Shown here piece by piece: positions 1-7,959 of a stretch of DNA of 64,000 nt (positions are counted from its first letter, which is position 1; each line of letters begins with the position of its first letter). This stretch comes from Nocardioides donggukensis. Lineage in GTDB: Bacteria > Actinomycetota > Actinomycetes > Propionibacteriales > Nocardioidaceae. The DNA lies in the NCBI RefSeq assembly GCF_014842875.1, contig NZ_JACYXZ010000001.1:372001-436000 (forward strand), read 5' to 3'. Below the pieces are notes generated by a model. The model made no database searches, was not told where the DNA came from, and was given only the letters and a program-made list of their open reading frames with translations. Position numbers and translations under genes: made by a program.

Positions 1-203
1 CGCGGGCCGAGGTGCTGGCCATCGGCGACGGGGCGAACGACATCGAGATGCTGACCTGGGCCGGGCGCGGTGTCGCCATGGGCCAGGCGGACGCCGAGGT
101 GCGGGCCGCGGCCGACGCCACGACGCTCCCGGTGGACGAGGACGGCGTGGCCGCCGAGCTCGACCGCTGGTTCGGCCCGGACCCGACCGCCGGGCGCGGC
201 TAG
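1..203 (+). CDS. HAD-superfamily phosphatase, C-terminal end only
   Basis: The gene enters from outside the window, so only about 66 C-terminal residues are visible. They carry the HAD motif IV signature GDGANDIEML, followed by the gain-of-context stretch VAMGQADAEVRAAAD that is typical of Cof-type sugar phosphatases. It ends 9 bases before the gpgS start, so the two genes are probably cotranscribed. That placement makes a phosphatase acting on glucosyl-3-phosphoglycerate or a related phospho-sugar conceivable, but this is inference: mycobacterial GpgP belongs to a different fold family. The substrate cannot be read from this fragment. Confidence 0.8.
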   Translation, partial: RAEVLAIGDGANDIEMLTWAGRGVAMGQADAEVRAAADATTLPVDEDGVAAELDRWFGPDPTAGRG

Positions 204-212
204 GGTGGCACG

Positions 213-1205
213 GTGACCGACGCCAAGACCGAGGACTGGTTCGGGCGGCACACGCACCGGTGGCAGGACTGGTCGCTGCCGGACCTGGTCGCCGCCAAGT
301 CCGGGACGCGGGTCAGCCTGGTGGTCCCCGCTCGCAACGAGGCGGCCACGGTCGGCGACGTGGTCTCGCGGGTCCGGGAGGCGCTGGTCGACACCGTCGC
401 GCTGCTGGACGAGATCGTGGTCATCGACTCCGACTCGACCGACGACACGTTCGCGGTCGCCGCCGACGCCGGCGCGGTGGTGCACCGGGCCGCGGACATC
501 CGCCCCGACCTGGGCTCGACCCCCGGCAAGGGCGAGGCGATGTGGAAGTCGCTCTTCGTCACCCATGGCGACCTCCTGGTCTTCATGGATGCCGACCTCG
601 TGGACTGGGACACCCACTTCGTGCCCGGCCTGCTGGGCCCGCTGCTCACCGACCCCGCGGTCGAGCTGGTCAAGGGCTTCTACGAGCGACCGCTCCTCCC
701 GGCCGGGGAGGGCACCGTGGATCCCGGCAGCGGCGATGGCGGCGGGGATCCCGGCGGCCTCGAGGGCGGCCGGGTGACCGAGCTGCTCGCCCGGCCGCTG
801 ATCGCGCTGCACTTCCCCGAGCTGGCCGGGCTGCTCCAGCCGCTCGCCGGGGAGTGGGCCGTGCGCCGCTCGCTGTTCGCCGGGCTCTCCGTCCCGACCG
901 GGTACGCCGTCGAGCTGGCCGCGCTGGTCGACACCGTGCGCGCGAAGGGGATGGACGCGATCGCCCAGGTGGACCTGGGGCGCCGGGCCCACCGGCACCA
1001 GGCCCTGCGGGACCTGGGGGCGATGGCGACCCAGATCCTCGCCGCCGCCCAGCGCCGGACCGCGGAAACGCCCGTCGAGCCCGTCGTCGAATCCCTCGCG
1101 CTGCGGCAGTACCTCTTGCAGGACGGCGCCCCGACCCCGAGGACTCGGCTCGTCGACGTGGCCGAGAGGCCGCCGGTCGCCGGGCTGCCGGAGGCTGTCG
1201 CATGA
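213..1205 (+). CDS. gpgS: Glucosyl-3-phosphoglycerate synthase GpgS
   Basis: This is a GT81 retaining glycosyltransferase of 330 residues that transfers glucose from UDP-glucose to 3-phosphoglycerate, the first step of glucosylglycerate and methylglucose lipopolysaccharide synthesis. The N-terminal TEDWFGRHTHRWQDW, the nucleotide-sugar site VIDSDSTDDT near residue 72, the metal-binding DAD in FMDADLVD near residue 126 and the GGRVTELLARPL block match the family. A Gly/Asp-rich stretch around residues 168-186 (GSGDGGGDPGG) looks like a lineage-specific loop. The start is GTG at 213. The stop overlaps the next gene by ATGA, so translation is coupled. Mycobacterial gpgS is likewise adjacent to a folP2 gene. 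Confidence 0.92.
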   Translation: MTDAKTEDWFGRHTHRWQDWSLPDLVAAKSGTRVSLVVPARNEAATVGDVVSRVREALVDTVALLDEIVVIDSDSTDDTFAVAADAGAVVHRAADIRPDLGSTPGKGEAMWKSLFVTHGDLLVFMDADLVDWDTHFVPGLLGPLLTDPAVELVKGFYERPLLPAGEGTVDPGSGDGGGDPGGLEGGRVTELLARPLIALHFPELAGLLQPLAGEWAVRRSLFAGLSVPTGYAVELAALVDTVRAKGMDAIAQVDLGRRAHRHQALRDLGAMATQILAAAQRRTAETPVEPVVESLALRQYLLQDGAPTPRTRLVDVAERPPVAGLPEAVA

Positions 1206-2065
1206 CCCTGCTGCTGGGCCGGCACGAGTTCCCCGACGACGCCACGCTGATGATGGCGATCGTGAACCGGACCCCGGACTCCTTCTACGACCGGGGCGCC
1301 ACCTGGGCCGAGGACCAGGCCTTCGACCGGGTCGGGCTGGTGGTCGAGCAGGGGGCGGAGATCGTCGACATCGGGGGCATCAAGGCGGCTCCGGGGGTCG
1401 AGGTCGACGCCGCCGAGGAGATCCGCCGGGTCGCCTCCTTCGTGGCCCGGGTCCGGTCGGCGTACCCGTCCCTGGTGATCTCGGTCGACACCTGGCGGGC
1501 CGAGGTGGCGCGCGTGGTCTGCGCCGAGGGCGCCGACGTCCTCAACGACGCCTGGGGCGGGGCCGACCCCGGTCTGCCCGAGGTCGCGGCCCAGGCCGGC
1601 GCCGCACTGGTCTGCACGCACACCGGTGGCGTCGTCCCACGCACCCGACCGCACCGCATCGAGTACGCCGACCTCATGGCCTCGGTGCTCGCCGACACGG
1701 TGGCCTACGCCGATCGCGCGGTCGCCGCGGGGGTCGACCGGCGCTCGGTGCTGATCGACCCGGCCCACGACTTCGGGAAGAACACCCACCACTCGCTCGA
1801 GGTCACCCGGCGGCTGGGCGAGATGGTGGCGACCGGCTGGCCGGTGCTGGTCTCGCTGTCCAACAAGGACTTCGTCGGCGAGACCCTCGACCTTCCGGTC
1901 GGGGAGCGGCTCACCGGCACGCTGGCGGCGACGGCGGTCGCGGCCCTGCACGGGGCCCGCGTCTACCGGGTGCACGAGGTGGTCGAGACCCGCCAGGTCG
2001 TCGACATGGTCAACACGATCGCCGGGCGCCGGCCGCCGGCCCGCGCGGTCCGGGGGCTGGCGTGA
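1202..2065 (+). CDS. folP: Dihydropteroate synthase paralogue (FolP2-like)
   Basis: This 287-residue TIM-barrel protein belongs to the pterin-binding family. IVNRTPDSFYDRG matches the canonical DHPS opening motif. Two signature loops deviate: the usual GGESTRPG is GGIKAAPG near residue 57, and the usual DPGIGFGKT is DPAHDFGKN near residue 185. Such changes mark the FolP2 group next to gpgS in mycobacteria, which is generally regarded as distinct from the folate-making FolP1. I therefore call it a DHPS homologue whose folate activity is doubtful. ATG at 1202 overlaps the gpgS stop, and its own stop overlaps the next start by GTGA. Confidence 0.85.
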   Translation: MTLLLGRHEFPDDATLMMAIVNRTPDSFYDRGATWAEDQAFDRVGLVVEQGAEIVDIGGIKAAPGVEVDAAEEIRRVASFVARVRSAYPSLVISVDTWRAEVARVVCAEGADVLNDAWGGADPGLPEVAAQAGAALVCTHTGGVVPRTRPHRIEYADLMASVLADTVAYADRAVAAGVDRRSVLIDPAHDFGKNTHHSLEVTRRLGEMVATGWPVLVSLSNKDFVGETLDLPVGERLTGTLAATAVAALHGARVYRVHEVVETRQVVDMVNTIAGRRPPARAVRGLA

Positions 2066-2655
2066 GCGGCTCGGGGACGGTGGTCAAGGCGGTCGTGGTC
2101 CCGTCCGCGCCGCTCCTGCTCGCGGAGTACGCCGCCGCCGGCGACCCGGCGCCGGCGCTGACGGCGGCCTGCACGGGCGCGGTCGAGTGGCTGGTGCAGC
2201 GGCGACCGCCGCTGGTGCACGTCCTGACCTCCCCGCCCACCGGCGAGGAGCGCGCCAACGGCGCCCCGGACCTGGGCCCTCGGGTGGCCGAGCATCTCTT
2301 GCGTCGTGCCGGCTTCGCCGGGGAGGTCGTGGCCGGGGCGAGGCCCGGAGAGCAGGTGGAGACCGTCCTGGTGGTCGCCGACGGGAGTGCCCGACGGGGG
2401 GAGAAGGCGCCGGGGCACCTCGACGAGCGCTCGTTCGCCTTCGACGCGGCCGTGGAGGAGGCTCTGATGCTCGCCGACAGCGCGGCCCTGGAGTCCCTCG
2501 ACGTCCGGCTCGGCGCCGAGCTCCTGGCCCGGGGCGTGCCGGCGCTGCAGGCCCTCGGCGCCCTCGACCTGCCGGTGGAGCAGGTCGACCTCGACTACGC
2601 CGGCGACCCGTTCGGCGTGCAGTACTGGGTGGTGAGGTGGCAATGCGTGCTCTGA
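2062..2655 (+). CDS. Class III extradiol dioxygenase subunit B-like protein, function unknown
   Basis: This 197-residue protein resembles the actinobacterial family annotated as class III extradiol dioxygenase subunit B-like. The family marks are an N-terminal VVPSAPLLL strand, the central block VADGSARRGEKAPGHLDERS, and a C-terminal YAGDPFGVQYWVVRW. The metal-binding histidines of true LigB enzymes are not evident, so catalysis is uncertain. The GTG start at 2062 overlaps the folP stop by four bases, and the gene overlaps the following reductase by 13 bases. It is part of a tightly coupled four-gene operon with gpgS. No substrate can be assigned. Confidence 0.7.
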   Translation: MSGSGTVVKAVVVPSAPLLLAEYAAAGDPAPALTAACTGAVEWLVQRRPPLVHVLTSPPTGEERANGAPDLGPRVAEHLLRRAGFAGEVVAGARPGEQVETVLVVADGSARRGEKAPGHLDERSFAFDAAVEEALMLADSAALESLDVRLGAELLARGVPALQALGALDLPVEQVDLDYAGDPFGVQYWVVRWQCVL

Positions 2656-3329
2656 CCGGTCCGAACGGCCCCGAGGAGGACGTCACCGACGCCCGCCTCG
2701 AGGAGTTCTACGCCCCGCCGCGGTCGCCGTGGCTCCGGGTGAACATGGTCAGCGCCGTCGACGGCGCCGCCACCGGCGCGGACGGACGCAGCGGGTCGGT
2801 CAACAACGCCGTGGACAAGCGGGTCTTCGACCTGCTGCGGCGCACCGCGGACGCGGTGCTGGTGGGTGCCGGCACCGCCGCCGCGGAGGGGTACCGGCCG
2901 GCGGACTGCCCGATCGTGGTGGTCAGTCGGCGCGGTCGGGTGCCGACGTCGCTGCTCGGCGGTCCGGCGGGGTCGGTGCTCGTGGCGACCTGTTCGGCGG
3001 CGCCGGAGCTGGCCGCGGCCCGGGCCGCGCTGGGCGAGGACTGCGTGCTGGAGCTCGGGTCGCACCGGGTCGACCTGCCCGGCCTGCGGCGGGTGCTCGC
3101 CGACCGGGGCCTGGGCCGGGTGCTCTGCGAGGGCGGTCCGCACCTGCTGCGGGACCTGCTGGCGGCGGGCGCCGTCGACGAGCTCTGCGCGACCACGGTG
3201 CCGCGGCTGCTCGCCGGTGACCACCGCCGGATCACCTCCGGCCCGCCCGTCGACGTGGACCTCGAGCTGGGCCTACTGCTCGAGGAGGACGGGACCCTGC
3301 TGGGCCGCTGGCTGGTCCGTCAGCCCTAG
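2643..3329 (+). CDS. RibD C-terminal domain (pyrimidine reductase-like) protein
   Basis: This 228-residue protein is a stand-alone RibD_C/DHFR-fold reductase. Family features include LRVNMVSAVDGAATG near residue 31, NNAVDKRVFDLLRRTADAVLVGAGT near residue 52 and the NADPH-site motif CEGGPHLLRDLL near residue 163. It lacks the N-terminal deaminase half of bifunctional RibD, so it may reduce a pyrimidine-like or pterin-like compound. Its placement behind a DHPS-like gene is suggestive only. ATG at 2643 lies behind GGTGAGGTGG. The gene converges with the thioesterase gene, and the two stops share the palindrome CTAG at 3326-3329. Confidence 0.82.
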   Translation: MRALTGPNGPEEDVTDARLEEFYAPPRSPWLRVNMVSAVDGAATGADGRSGSVNNAVDKRVFDLLRRTADAVLVGAGTAAAEGYRPADCPIVVVSRRGRVPTSLLGGPAGSVLVATCSAAPELAAARAALGEDCVLELGSHRVDLPGLRRVLADRGLGRVLCEGGPHLLRDLLAAGAVDELCATTVPRLLAGDHRRITSGPPVDVDLELGLLLEEDGTLLGRWLVRQP

Positions 3330-3823
3330 CGGAGAGCCATCGAGCCGGACAGCGGCGCCGGCCACGGCAGGGCCTGCTGCTCGGCGATCCGGGCGTCCAG
3401 GCTGGCGGCGACGTCGTCGGGCCAGGCGGTCGTGCGGCGGGTCCCCATGTCGATGCAGAGGAAGATCTCCTCCATGACGTAGCTGATCCGGCGCCCGGTC
3501 TCGTCGAGCAGGAACGCCACCGCGTGCATCGCCCGCTCCGAGCGGCCCACCAGCCGGACCCGGACCGAGATCCGGTCGCCGGTGGTCAGCTCGGACAGGT
3601 AGGTGAGGTGGTGCTCGGCGGAGAACACCGCCCGTCCGGCCACCGTCGGCCAGTTCTGGGGGATCCCGACGCCGGTCAGCGACTCGTCGAGGCCCTCGCT
3701 GGTCAGGCCGAGGTAGTGGCGGATGTTCAGGTGCCCGTTGACGTCCTCGAACGCGGCCGGGACGGCCTGCTCGCAGTGGGCGGGGAGCTCGGAGACCTGG
3801 TCGTAGGTCGGCAGGGTAGTCAC
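3326..3823 (-). CDS. Acyl-CoA thioesterase-like hot-dog protein
   Basis: This 165-residue protein has the pattern of a 4HBT/FatA-type hot-dog fold thioesterase: EDVNGHLNIRHYLGL matches the DxxGHlNn..Y active-site region near residue 25, followed by AEHHLTYLSELTTGDRISVRVRLVGRSERAMH. It probably hydrolyses acyl-CoA. The GTG at 3823 gives the shortest fit to the family. It is the last gene of an operon transcribed from the acyl-CoA dehydrogenase through the SDR gene, which suggests a role in releasing or balancing CoA esters during acyl degradation. The exact substrate is unknown. Confidence 0.8.
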   Translation of the reverse strand: MTTLPTYDQVSELPAHCEQAVPAAFEDVNGHLNIRHYLGLTSEGLDESLTGVGIPQNWPTVAGRAVFSAEHHLTYLSELTTGDRISVRVRLVGRSERAMHAVAFLLDETGRRISYVMEEIFLCIDMGTRRTTAWPDDVAASLDARIAEQQALPWPAPLSGSMALR

Positions 3824-3855
3824 GGGGACGACCGTACGACGCCGGCCCGCCTGGG

Positions 3856-4614
3856 TCAGCGCGGGGCCATCCGGAGGGCGCCGTCCATGCGGATCGTCTC
3901 GCCGTTGAGGTAGTCGTGCTCGACCAGTGTCAGCACCAGGGAGGCGAACTCCTCGGGCCGGCCCAGTCGCTGCGGGAACGGCACCCCGGCCGCCAGCCCG
4001 GCCCGGAACTCCTCCGAGACGGTGGCCAGCATCGGGGTCTCGACGATGCCGGGCGCGATCGTGTTCACCCGGATGCCGTGCTGGGCGAGGTCGCGGGCGG
4101 CCGGCAGGGTCAGCCCCACGACGCCCCCCTTGGAGGAGGCGTACGCCGCCTGGCCGACCTGGCCGTCGTACGCCGCGATCGAGGCGGTGTTGACCACGGC
4201 GCCGCGGGCCCCGTCGGCGAGCGGGTCGGTGGCCGCGATCTGCTCGGCGGCGAGCGTCATGACGTTGAACGTGCCGACGAGGTTGACCTGCACGACCTTC
4301 GCGTAGACGGCCAGGTCGTGCGGGCCCTTGCGGCCGAGGATCCGCATCGACGGGCCGATGCCGGCACAGTTGACCGCCGTCCGCAGCGGCGCGTCGCCGG
4401 CGGCCGCGACGCCGATGCCGTCGGCGACCTGCTCGGGGTCGGTGACGTCGACGGCGACGTACTGCACGCCGGGCACCGGCGCGGCCTGCTCGATCGAGGC
4501 GGGCAGGTCGAAGGCGAACACGCGGGCGCCGCGCTCGGCCAGGGCGGCCGCGGTGGCCGCTCCGAGGCCACTGGCCCCTCCGGTGACGACGGCGGCGGTG
4601 TCCTTGACCTGCAT
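3856..4614 (-). CDS. SDR-family 3-hydroxyacyl-CoA dehydrogenase (HSD17B10-like)
   Basis: This is a classical short-chain dehydrogenase of 252 residues. It has the NAD-binding TGGASGLG near residue 11, NCAG in place of NNAG near residue 83, and a catalytic YASSK near residue 158. The sequence layout, including [21 protein letters not shown] and the C-terminal [13 protein letters not shown], matches type 2 3-hydroxyacyl-CoA dehydrogenases used in branched-chain and fatty acid oxidation. The start codon overlaps the upstream acyl-CoA dehydrogenase stop by one base (TGATG). Together the two enzymes would carry out oxidation steps of a beta-oxidation-like route. Confidence 0.87.
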   Translation of the reverse strand: MQVKDTAAVVTGGASGLGAATAAALAERGARVFAFDLPASIEQAAPVPGVQYVAVDVTDPEQVADGIGVAAAGDAPLRTAVNCAGIGPSMRILGRKGPHDLAVYAKVVQVNLVGTFNVMTLAAEQIAATDPLADGARGAVVNTASIAAYDGQVGQAAYASSKGGVVGLTLPAARDLAQHGIRVNTIAPGIVETPMLATVSEEFRAGLAAGVPFPQRLGRPEEFASLVLTLVEHDYLNGETIRMDGALRMAPR

Positions 4615-5792
4615 CAGCTCTGCTCCTCGTGGTGGGTGATCGTGGCGGTGCTGTCCTGCGCCAGGCCGCGGCTGATGACCATGCGCTGGATCTGGTTGGT
4701 GCCCTCGAAGATCTGCATGACCTTGGCCTCGCGCATGTAGCGCTCGACCGGGAAGTCACGGGTGTAGCCGTAGCCGCCGAGCACCTGCACGGCGTCCGTG
4801 GTGACCTTCATGGCGTTGTCGGTGGCCACCATCTTGGCGATGCTCGCCTCCCGGCTGAACGGCAGCCCCCGGTCCTTGAGCCGGGCGGCGTGCAGCGTGG
4901 TCGCGCGGGCGCTCTGCACCGCGGCCTCCATGTCGGCCAGGACGAAGCCGAGGCCCTGGTGGTCGATGATCCGCCTGCCGAAGGTCTCGCGCTCCTTGGC
5001 GTAGGCCACCGCCTGGTCGAGGGCGCCCTGGGCCAGCCCGGTCGCCACGGCGGCGATGCCGAGCCGGCCGGAGTCGAGCCCGGCCAGGGCGATCCGCAGG
5101 CCGTCGCCCTCCTCGCCGAGTCGGCGCTCCGCGGGGATCCGGACGCCGTCGAGCAGCATGGTGGCGGTCGTCGAGCCGGTCAGCCCCATCTTGCGCTCGG
5201 GGGAGTCGGCGCTCAGGCCGGGGGTGTCGGCCGGCACCAGGAAGCAGGAGATGCCGTTGCGGTCGTCGGAGGTGCGGGCCATCACCTTGTAGAAGTCGGC
5301 CTCCCCGCCGTGCGTGGTCCACGCCTTGGCGCCGTCGAGGACGTAGTCGTCGCCGTCGCGCCGGGCGGTGGTCCGCATGGCGGCCGGGTCGGAGCCGGCG
5401 TGCGCCTCGGAGAGGCAGTAGGCGCCGAGCAGGTCGCCGCCGAGCATGTCCGGCAGCCAGCGCTGCTTCTGCTCCTCGGTCCCGCGGGTGACCAGGCCGA
5501 AGCAGGACAGGGCGTGCACCGAGACGCCGACGCCGACGCTGGACCAGACCGCGGCGATCTCCTCGAGCACCTGGAGGTACACCTCGTAGGGCTGACCCCC
5601 GCCGCCGTACTCCTCGGCGTACGGGAGGCCGAGGACGCCGATCCGCCCGAGGAGTCGGAACGTCTCGCGGGGGAACGTCTCGGTGGACTCGGCCTGCGCG
5701 GCCAGCGGTGCCAGCTCGGTGGCGGCCAGCTCGCGCACCAGGCGCAGCAGGTCGGTGGCCTCGTCGGTGGGCAGGACACGGCTGGCGGGCAT
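4614..5792 (-). CDS. Acyl-CoA dehydrogenase
   Basis: This is a 392-residue FAD-dependent acyl-CoA dehydrogenase with full-length family architecture. YCLSEAHAGSDPAAM is the FAD/substrate motif near residue 131, TGSTTATMLLDGVRIP follows, and the catalytic-glutamate region MQIFEGTNQIQRMVISR is at the C-terminus. It would introduce the alpha-beta double bond in an acyl-CoA. It is the first gene of a three-gene operon with an SDR dehydrogenase and a thioesterase. It is divergent from a TetR regulator, with inverted GATAC/GTATC elements in the shared 82-base promoter region, which suggests induction by an acyl-CoA ligand. Confidence 0.93.
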   Translation of the reverse strand: MPASRVLPTDEATDLLRLVRELAATELAPLAAQAESTETFPRETFRLLGRIGVLGLPYAEEYGGGGQPYEVYLQVLEEIAAVWSSVGVGVSVHALSCFGLVTRGTEEQKQRWLPDMLGGDLLGAYCLSEAHAGSDPAAMRTTARRDGDDYVLDGAKAWTTHGGEADFYKVMARTSDDRNGISCFLVPADTPGLSADSPERKMGLTGSTTATMLLDGVRIPAERRLGEEGDGLRIALAGLDSGRLGIAAVATGLAQGALDQAVAYAKERETFGRRIIDHQGLGFVLADMEAAVQSARATTLHAARLKDRGLPFSREASIAKMVATDNAMKVTTDAVQVLGGYGYTRDFPVERYMREAKVMQIFEGTNQIQRMVISRGLAQDSTATITHHEEQS

Positions 5793-5808
5793 GCGGAACT
5801 CCTCGCAG

Positions 5809-5848
5809 TGATACTCAGGAAAGGGCTACAGTATCGTTCTCGGTATCA
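5809..5848. promoter_or_regulatory. Candidate TetR operator between divergent genes
   Basis: The 82-base divergent promoter region contains TGATAC at 5809-5814 and its inverse GTATCA at 5843-5848. A further GTATC lies at 5831-5835, in direct repeat with the last one at 12-base spacing. These AT-containing boxes stand out in the GC-rich surroundings and lie where a TetR repressor would control both the acyl-CoA dehydrogenase operon and itself. Assignment to this regulator is inference. Confidence 0.5.
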
Positions 5849-5874
5849 TCTGTCACCACGGGAAGGTCGTCCGC

Positions 5875-6444
5875 ATGGCCCGCCAGCGCACCGCCCGCCA
5901 GGTCGAGCTGCTCGACCGGCTGGTCGACCTGGTGGCGGCCGAGGGCTTCGCCGGCTTCACCCTCGACGACCTCGCCGCGCGGATGCGGTGCTCGAAGACC
6001 ACGCTCTACGCCCTGGCCGACTCCAAGCAGGAGCTGGTCGTCGAAGTGGTCAAGCAGTTCTTCCGCGCCTCGGTGCCGCAGGTGGAGGCCCGCGTCGCCG
6101 GCGCGCGGGACCCGGCCGACCGGGTGGTGGCCTACCTCGAGGCGGTGGCCGACTACCTGCGGCCGCTGTCGCGGGCGTTCATGGACGACCTGTCGGGGTT
6201 CGCTCCCGCCGCCGAGGTGTACCGGGTCAACACGGCGGCCGCGACCCAGCGGATCCGGGAGCTGATCGCGGAGGGCATCGAGGCCGGTGCGTTCCGCGAG
6301 GTCAACGCGGCGTTCGCCGCCGAGATGGCGGCGTCCACGATGTTCGGCATCCAGCGCGGCGAGATGTTCGCCCGACTGGAGATCAGCGACGCCGAGGCGT
6401 ACGCCGAGCTCGCCTCGCTGCTGGTCCACGCCCTGACCCCCTGA
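5875..6444 (+). CDS. TetR/AcrR-family transcriptional regulator
   Basis: This 189-residue protein has an N-terminal TetR helix-turn-helix at about residues 10-55, with GFAGFTLDDLAARMRCSKTTLYALADSKQELV, and a variable C-terminal ligand domain. It is transcribed away from the acyl-CoA dehydrogenase/SDR/thioesterase operon, so the likely role is a repressor of that operon relieved by an acyl-CoA. ATG at 5875 follows GGGAAGG. The stop codon lies inside an 8-base tandem repeat that presents TGA in all three frames. Confidence 0.88.
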   Translation: MARQRTARQVELLDRLVDLVAAEGFAGFTLDDLAARMRCSKTTLYALADSKQELVVEVVKQFFRASVPQVEARVAGARDPADRVVAYLEAVADYLRPLSRAFMDDLSGFAPAAEVYRVNTAAATQRIRELIAEGIEAGAFREVNAAFAAEMAASTMFGIQRGEMFARLEISDAEAYAELASLLVHALTP

Positions 6445-6467
6445 CCCCCTGACCTCCTGACCGCCTG
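6434..6467. repeat. Short 8-base tandem repeat around the TetR stop codon
   Basis: Four copies of an 8-base unit (TGACCCCC, then TGACCTCC and TGACCGCC variants) cover the end of the TetR gene. Because 8 is not a multiple of 3, TGA falls at 6434, 6442, 6450 and 6458, covering all three forward frames. The one at 6442 is the gene's stop. Confidence 0.7.
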
Positions 6468-6512
6468 CCGGCCGGACGGAATGGATCGGGCGGCTCCGCG
6501 GTTGGGACGCAC

Positions 6513-7832
6513 ATGCCACCCCACGACGCAGGACGCGTCTCCGTCCTGCTCGGCGTGCTCTTCGGACTGGCCGGGATGGGGTCGTCCTCGGCTGCGATCG
6601 CGCTGCCCCGGCTCGCCGAGGACCTGGGCGTCACGGTGGGTGTCAGCGCCTGGACGATCAGCCTCTACGCCCTGATGCTGGCGGTCACCACCGCCGTCTA
6701 CGGCCGGGTCTCCGACCTGGTCGGCGTGCGACTCCCGCTGCTCATCGGCATCGGGCTCATGACCACCGGCGCCGTCGTCGCGGCCTTCGCCCCGACGTTC
6801 TCGGTGCTCCTGGTCGCCCGGCTCTTCCAGGGCGCCGGCGCCGCCGCCGTGCCCACCATCGGGGTCGCGGTGCTCAGCGCGCGCTACGAGGGCTCGGTCC
6901 GCGGTCTCGCCCTCGGCCGCCTGGCCGGCGTCACCGCGGCCGTCAGCGCGCTCGGCCCGCTGATCGGCGGCCTCGTCGAGAGCCAGCTCGGCTGGCGGGC
7001 GGTCATGGCCCTGCCCATCCTCGGGGTGCTGGTGATCCCGTTCCTGTGGCGCGCCCTGGACGCCGGCGGCACCGGCGCCCGCCTCGACATCCTCGGTGCG
7101 GTCCTCGTCGCCGGCACCGCCGCCGGCGCCGTGCTGCTCGTGCAGTCGCCCTCCACCGGCGTACCCGTGGCGCTCCTCGGCATCCTGCTGCTGGTGCTCG
7201 GGACCCCGCTCGTCGCGCTGCGGGTGCGACGCCGGCCACACGGGTTCCTGCCGTTGGAGGTGATCCGGAACGCGGTCGTGGTGCGCAGCGCCCTGGCCGC
7301 CTCGGCGATCCCGGCGGCCTGGTTCGCGATGCTGATCGCGGTGCCCGCCGTCCTCGTCGGCGCCGGCTGGGAGCCCTGGCAGGTCGGGCTGATCCTGGTC
7401 CCGAGCGGTGCCGTGGGACTGCTGACCCCGCGCTACGCCGGGCCGCTCATGGAGCGGATCGGGCCGGCCGCCGCCCTGGCCGTCGCCGGCGTGATCGCCT
7501 CGGTCGCGCTGCTCGTGGCCGCGGCCGGCGCAGCCGCGGTCTCCGCGCTGGTCCTGGCGCTGTCGGTGGTGCTGGTGACGGTCGGCTTCGGGCTCGGCCA
7601 GCCGGCCCTGTCGGCCGCGGTCGGTGGGGCGGTCGAGGTCGACGTCCGCGGCGTCGCCCTCGGGGTGGCGACCCTGCTGTTCCTCGTCGGAGGCAGCATC
7701 GGCTCCGCCGTGGTCGGCGGGCTCGGGGGGCTCATCGGCATCGGCGGTGCCCTGGCGCTGCTGGCGGTGCTGCCGGCGCTCGGCCTGCTGGCCCTCGCCC
7801 CGACCCTGCGCCGGCCGGTCCCCGCCGCCTGA
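6513..7832 (+). CDS. MFS transporter, drug:H+ antiporter type
   Basis: This 439-residue protein is hydrophobic throughout, with about 12-14 predicted membrane segments. YGRVSDLVGVRLPLL matches the MFS loop 2-3 motif G-x-L-x-D-x-x-G-R-R in weakened form, and LVARLFQGAGAAAVPTIGV is typical of the DHA2 multidrug family. It sits downstream of the TetR gene by 68 bases but is not obviously part of that regulon. Substrate is unknown. The start at 6513 has no good ribosome-binding site, so a slightly different start is possible. A hairpin repeat begins two bases after its stop. Confidence 0.85.
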   Translation: MPPHDAGRVSVLLGVLFGLAGMGSSSAAIALPRLAEDLGVTVGVSAWTISLYALMLAVTTAVYGRVSDLVGVRLPLLIGIGLMTTGAVVAAFAPTFSVLLVARLFQGAGAAAVPTIGVAVLSARYEGSVRGLALGRLAGVTAAVSALGPLIGGLVESQLGWRAVMALPILGVLVIPFLWRALDAGGTGARLDILGAVLVAGTAAGAVLLVQSPSTGVPVALLGILLLVLGTPLVALRVRRRPHGFLPLEVIRNAVVVRSALAASAIPAAWFAMLIAVPAVLVGAGWEPWQVGLILVPSGAVGLLTPRYAGPLMERIGPAAALAVAGVIASVALLVAAAGAAAVSALVLALSVVLVTVGFGLGQPALSAAVGGAVEVDVRGVALGVATLLFLVGGSIGSAVVGGLGGLIGIGGALALLAVLPALGLLALAPTLRRPVPAA

Positions 7833-7833
7833 C

Positions 7834-7910
7834 GCGTGCAGGACTACGTGCAGCCCGGCCCGGCCGCGGCCGACGTACGCCGTGCGCGGGGGAGCTGCAC
7901 GTAGTTCTGC
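7834..7910. repeat. Hairpin repeat element, copy 1
   Basis: A 51-base segment at 7834-7884 is repeated without mismatch at 8802-8852. In this copy, arms at 7838-7854 and 7894-7910 are complementary over 17 bases with one mismatch, with a very GC-rich loop between them. It lies immediately downstream of the MFS gene stop. It could work as a transcription terminator, but the long identity with copy 2 suggests a dispersed repeat family. Confidence 0.75.
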
Positions 7911-7959
7911 CTGTGGAGGGCCGCCGGCCTCGACCGGCGTGATCGGGCAGGGTGAGCGA

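Noticed and set aside
2062..2655. Active LigB-type ring-cleavage dioxygenase
   Set aside because: The metal-binding histidines are not visible; only the family-like conserved block is present, so a catalytic claim is not supported.
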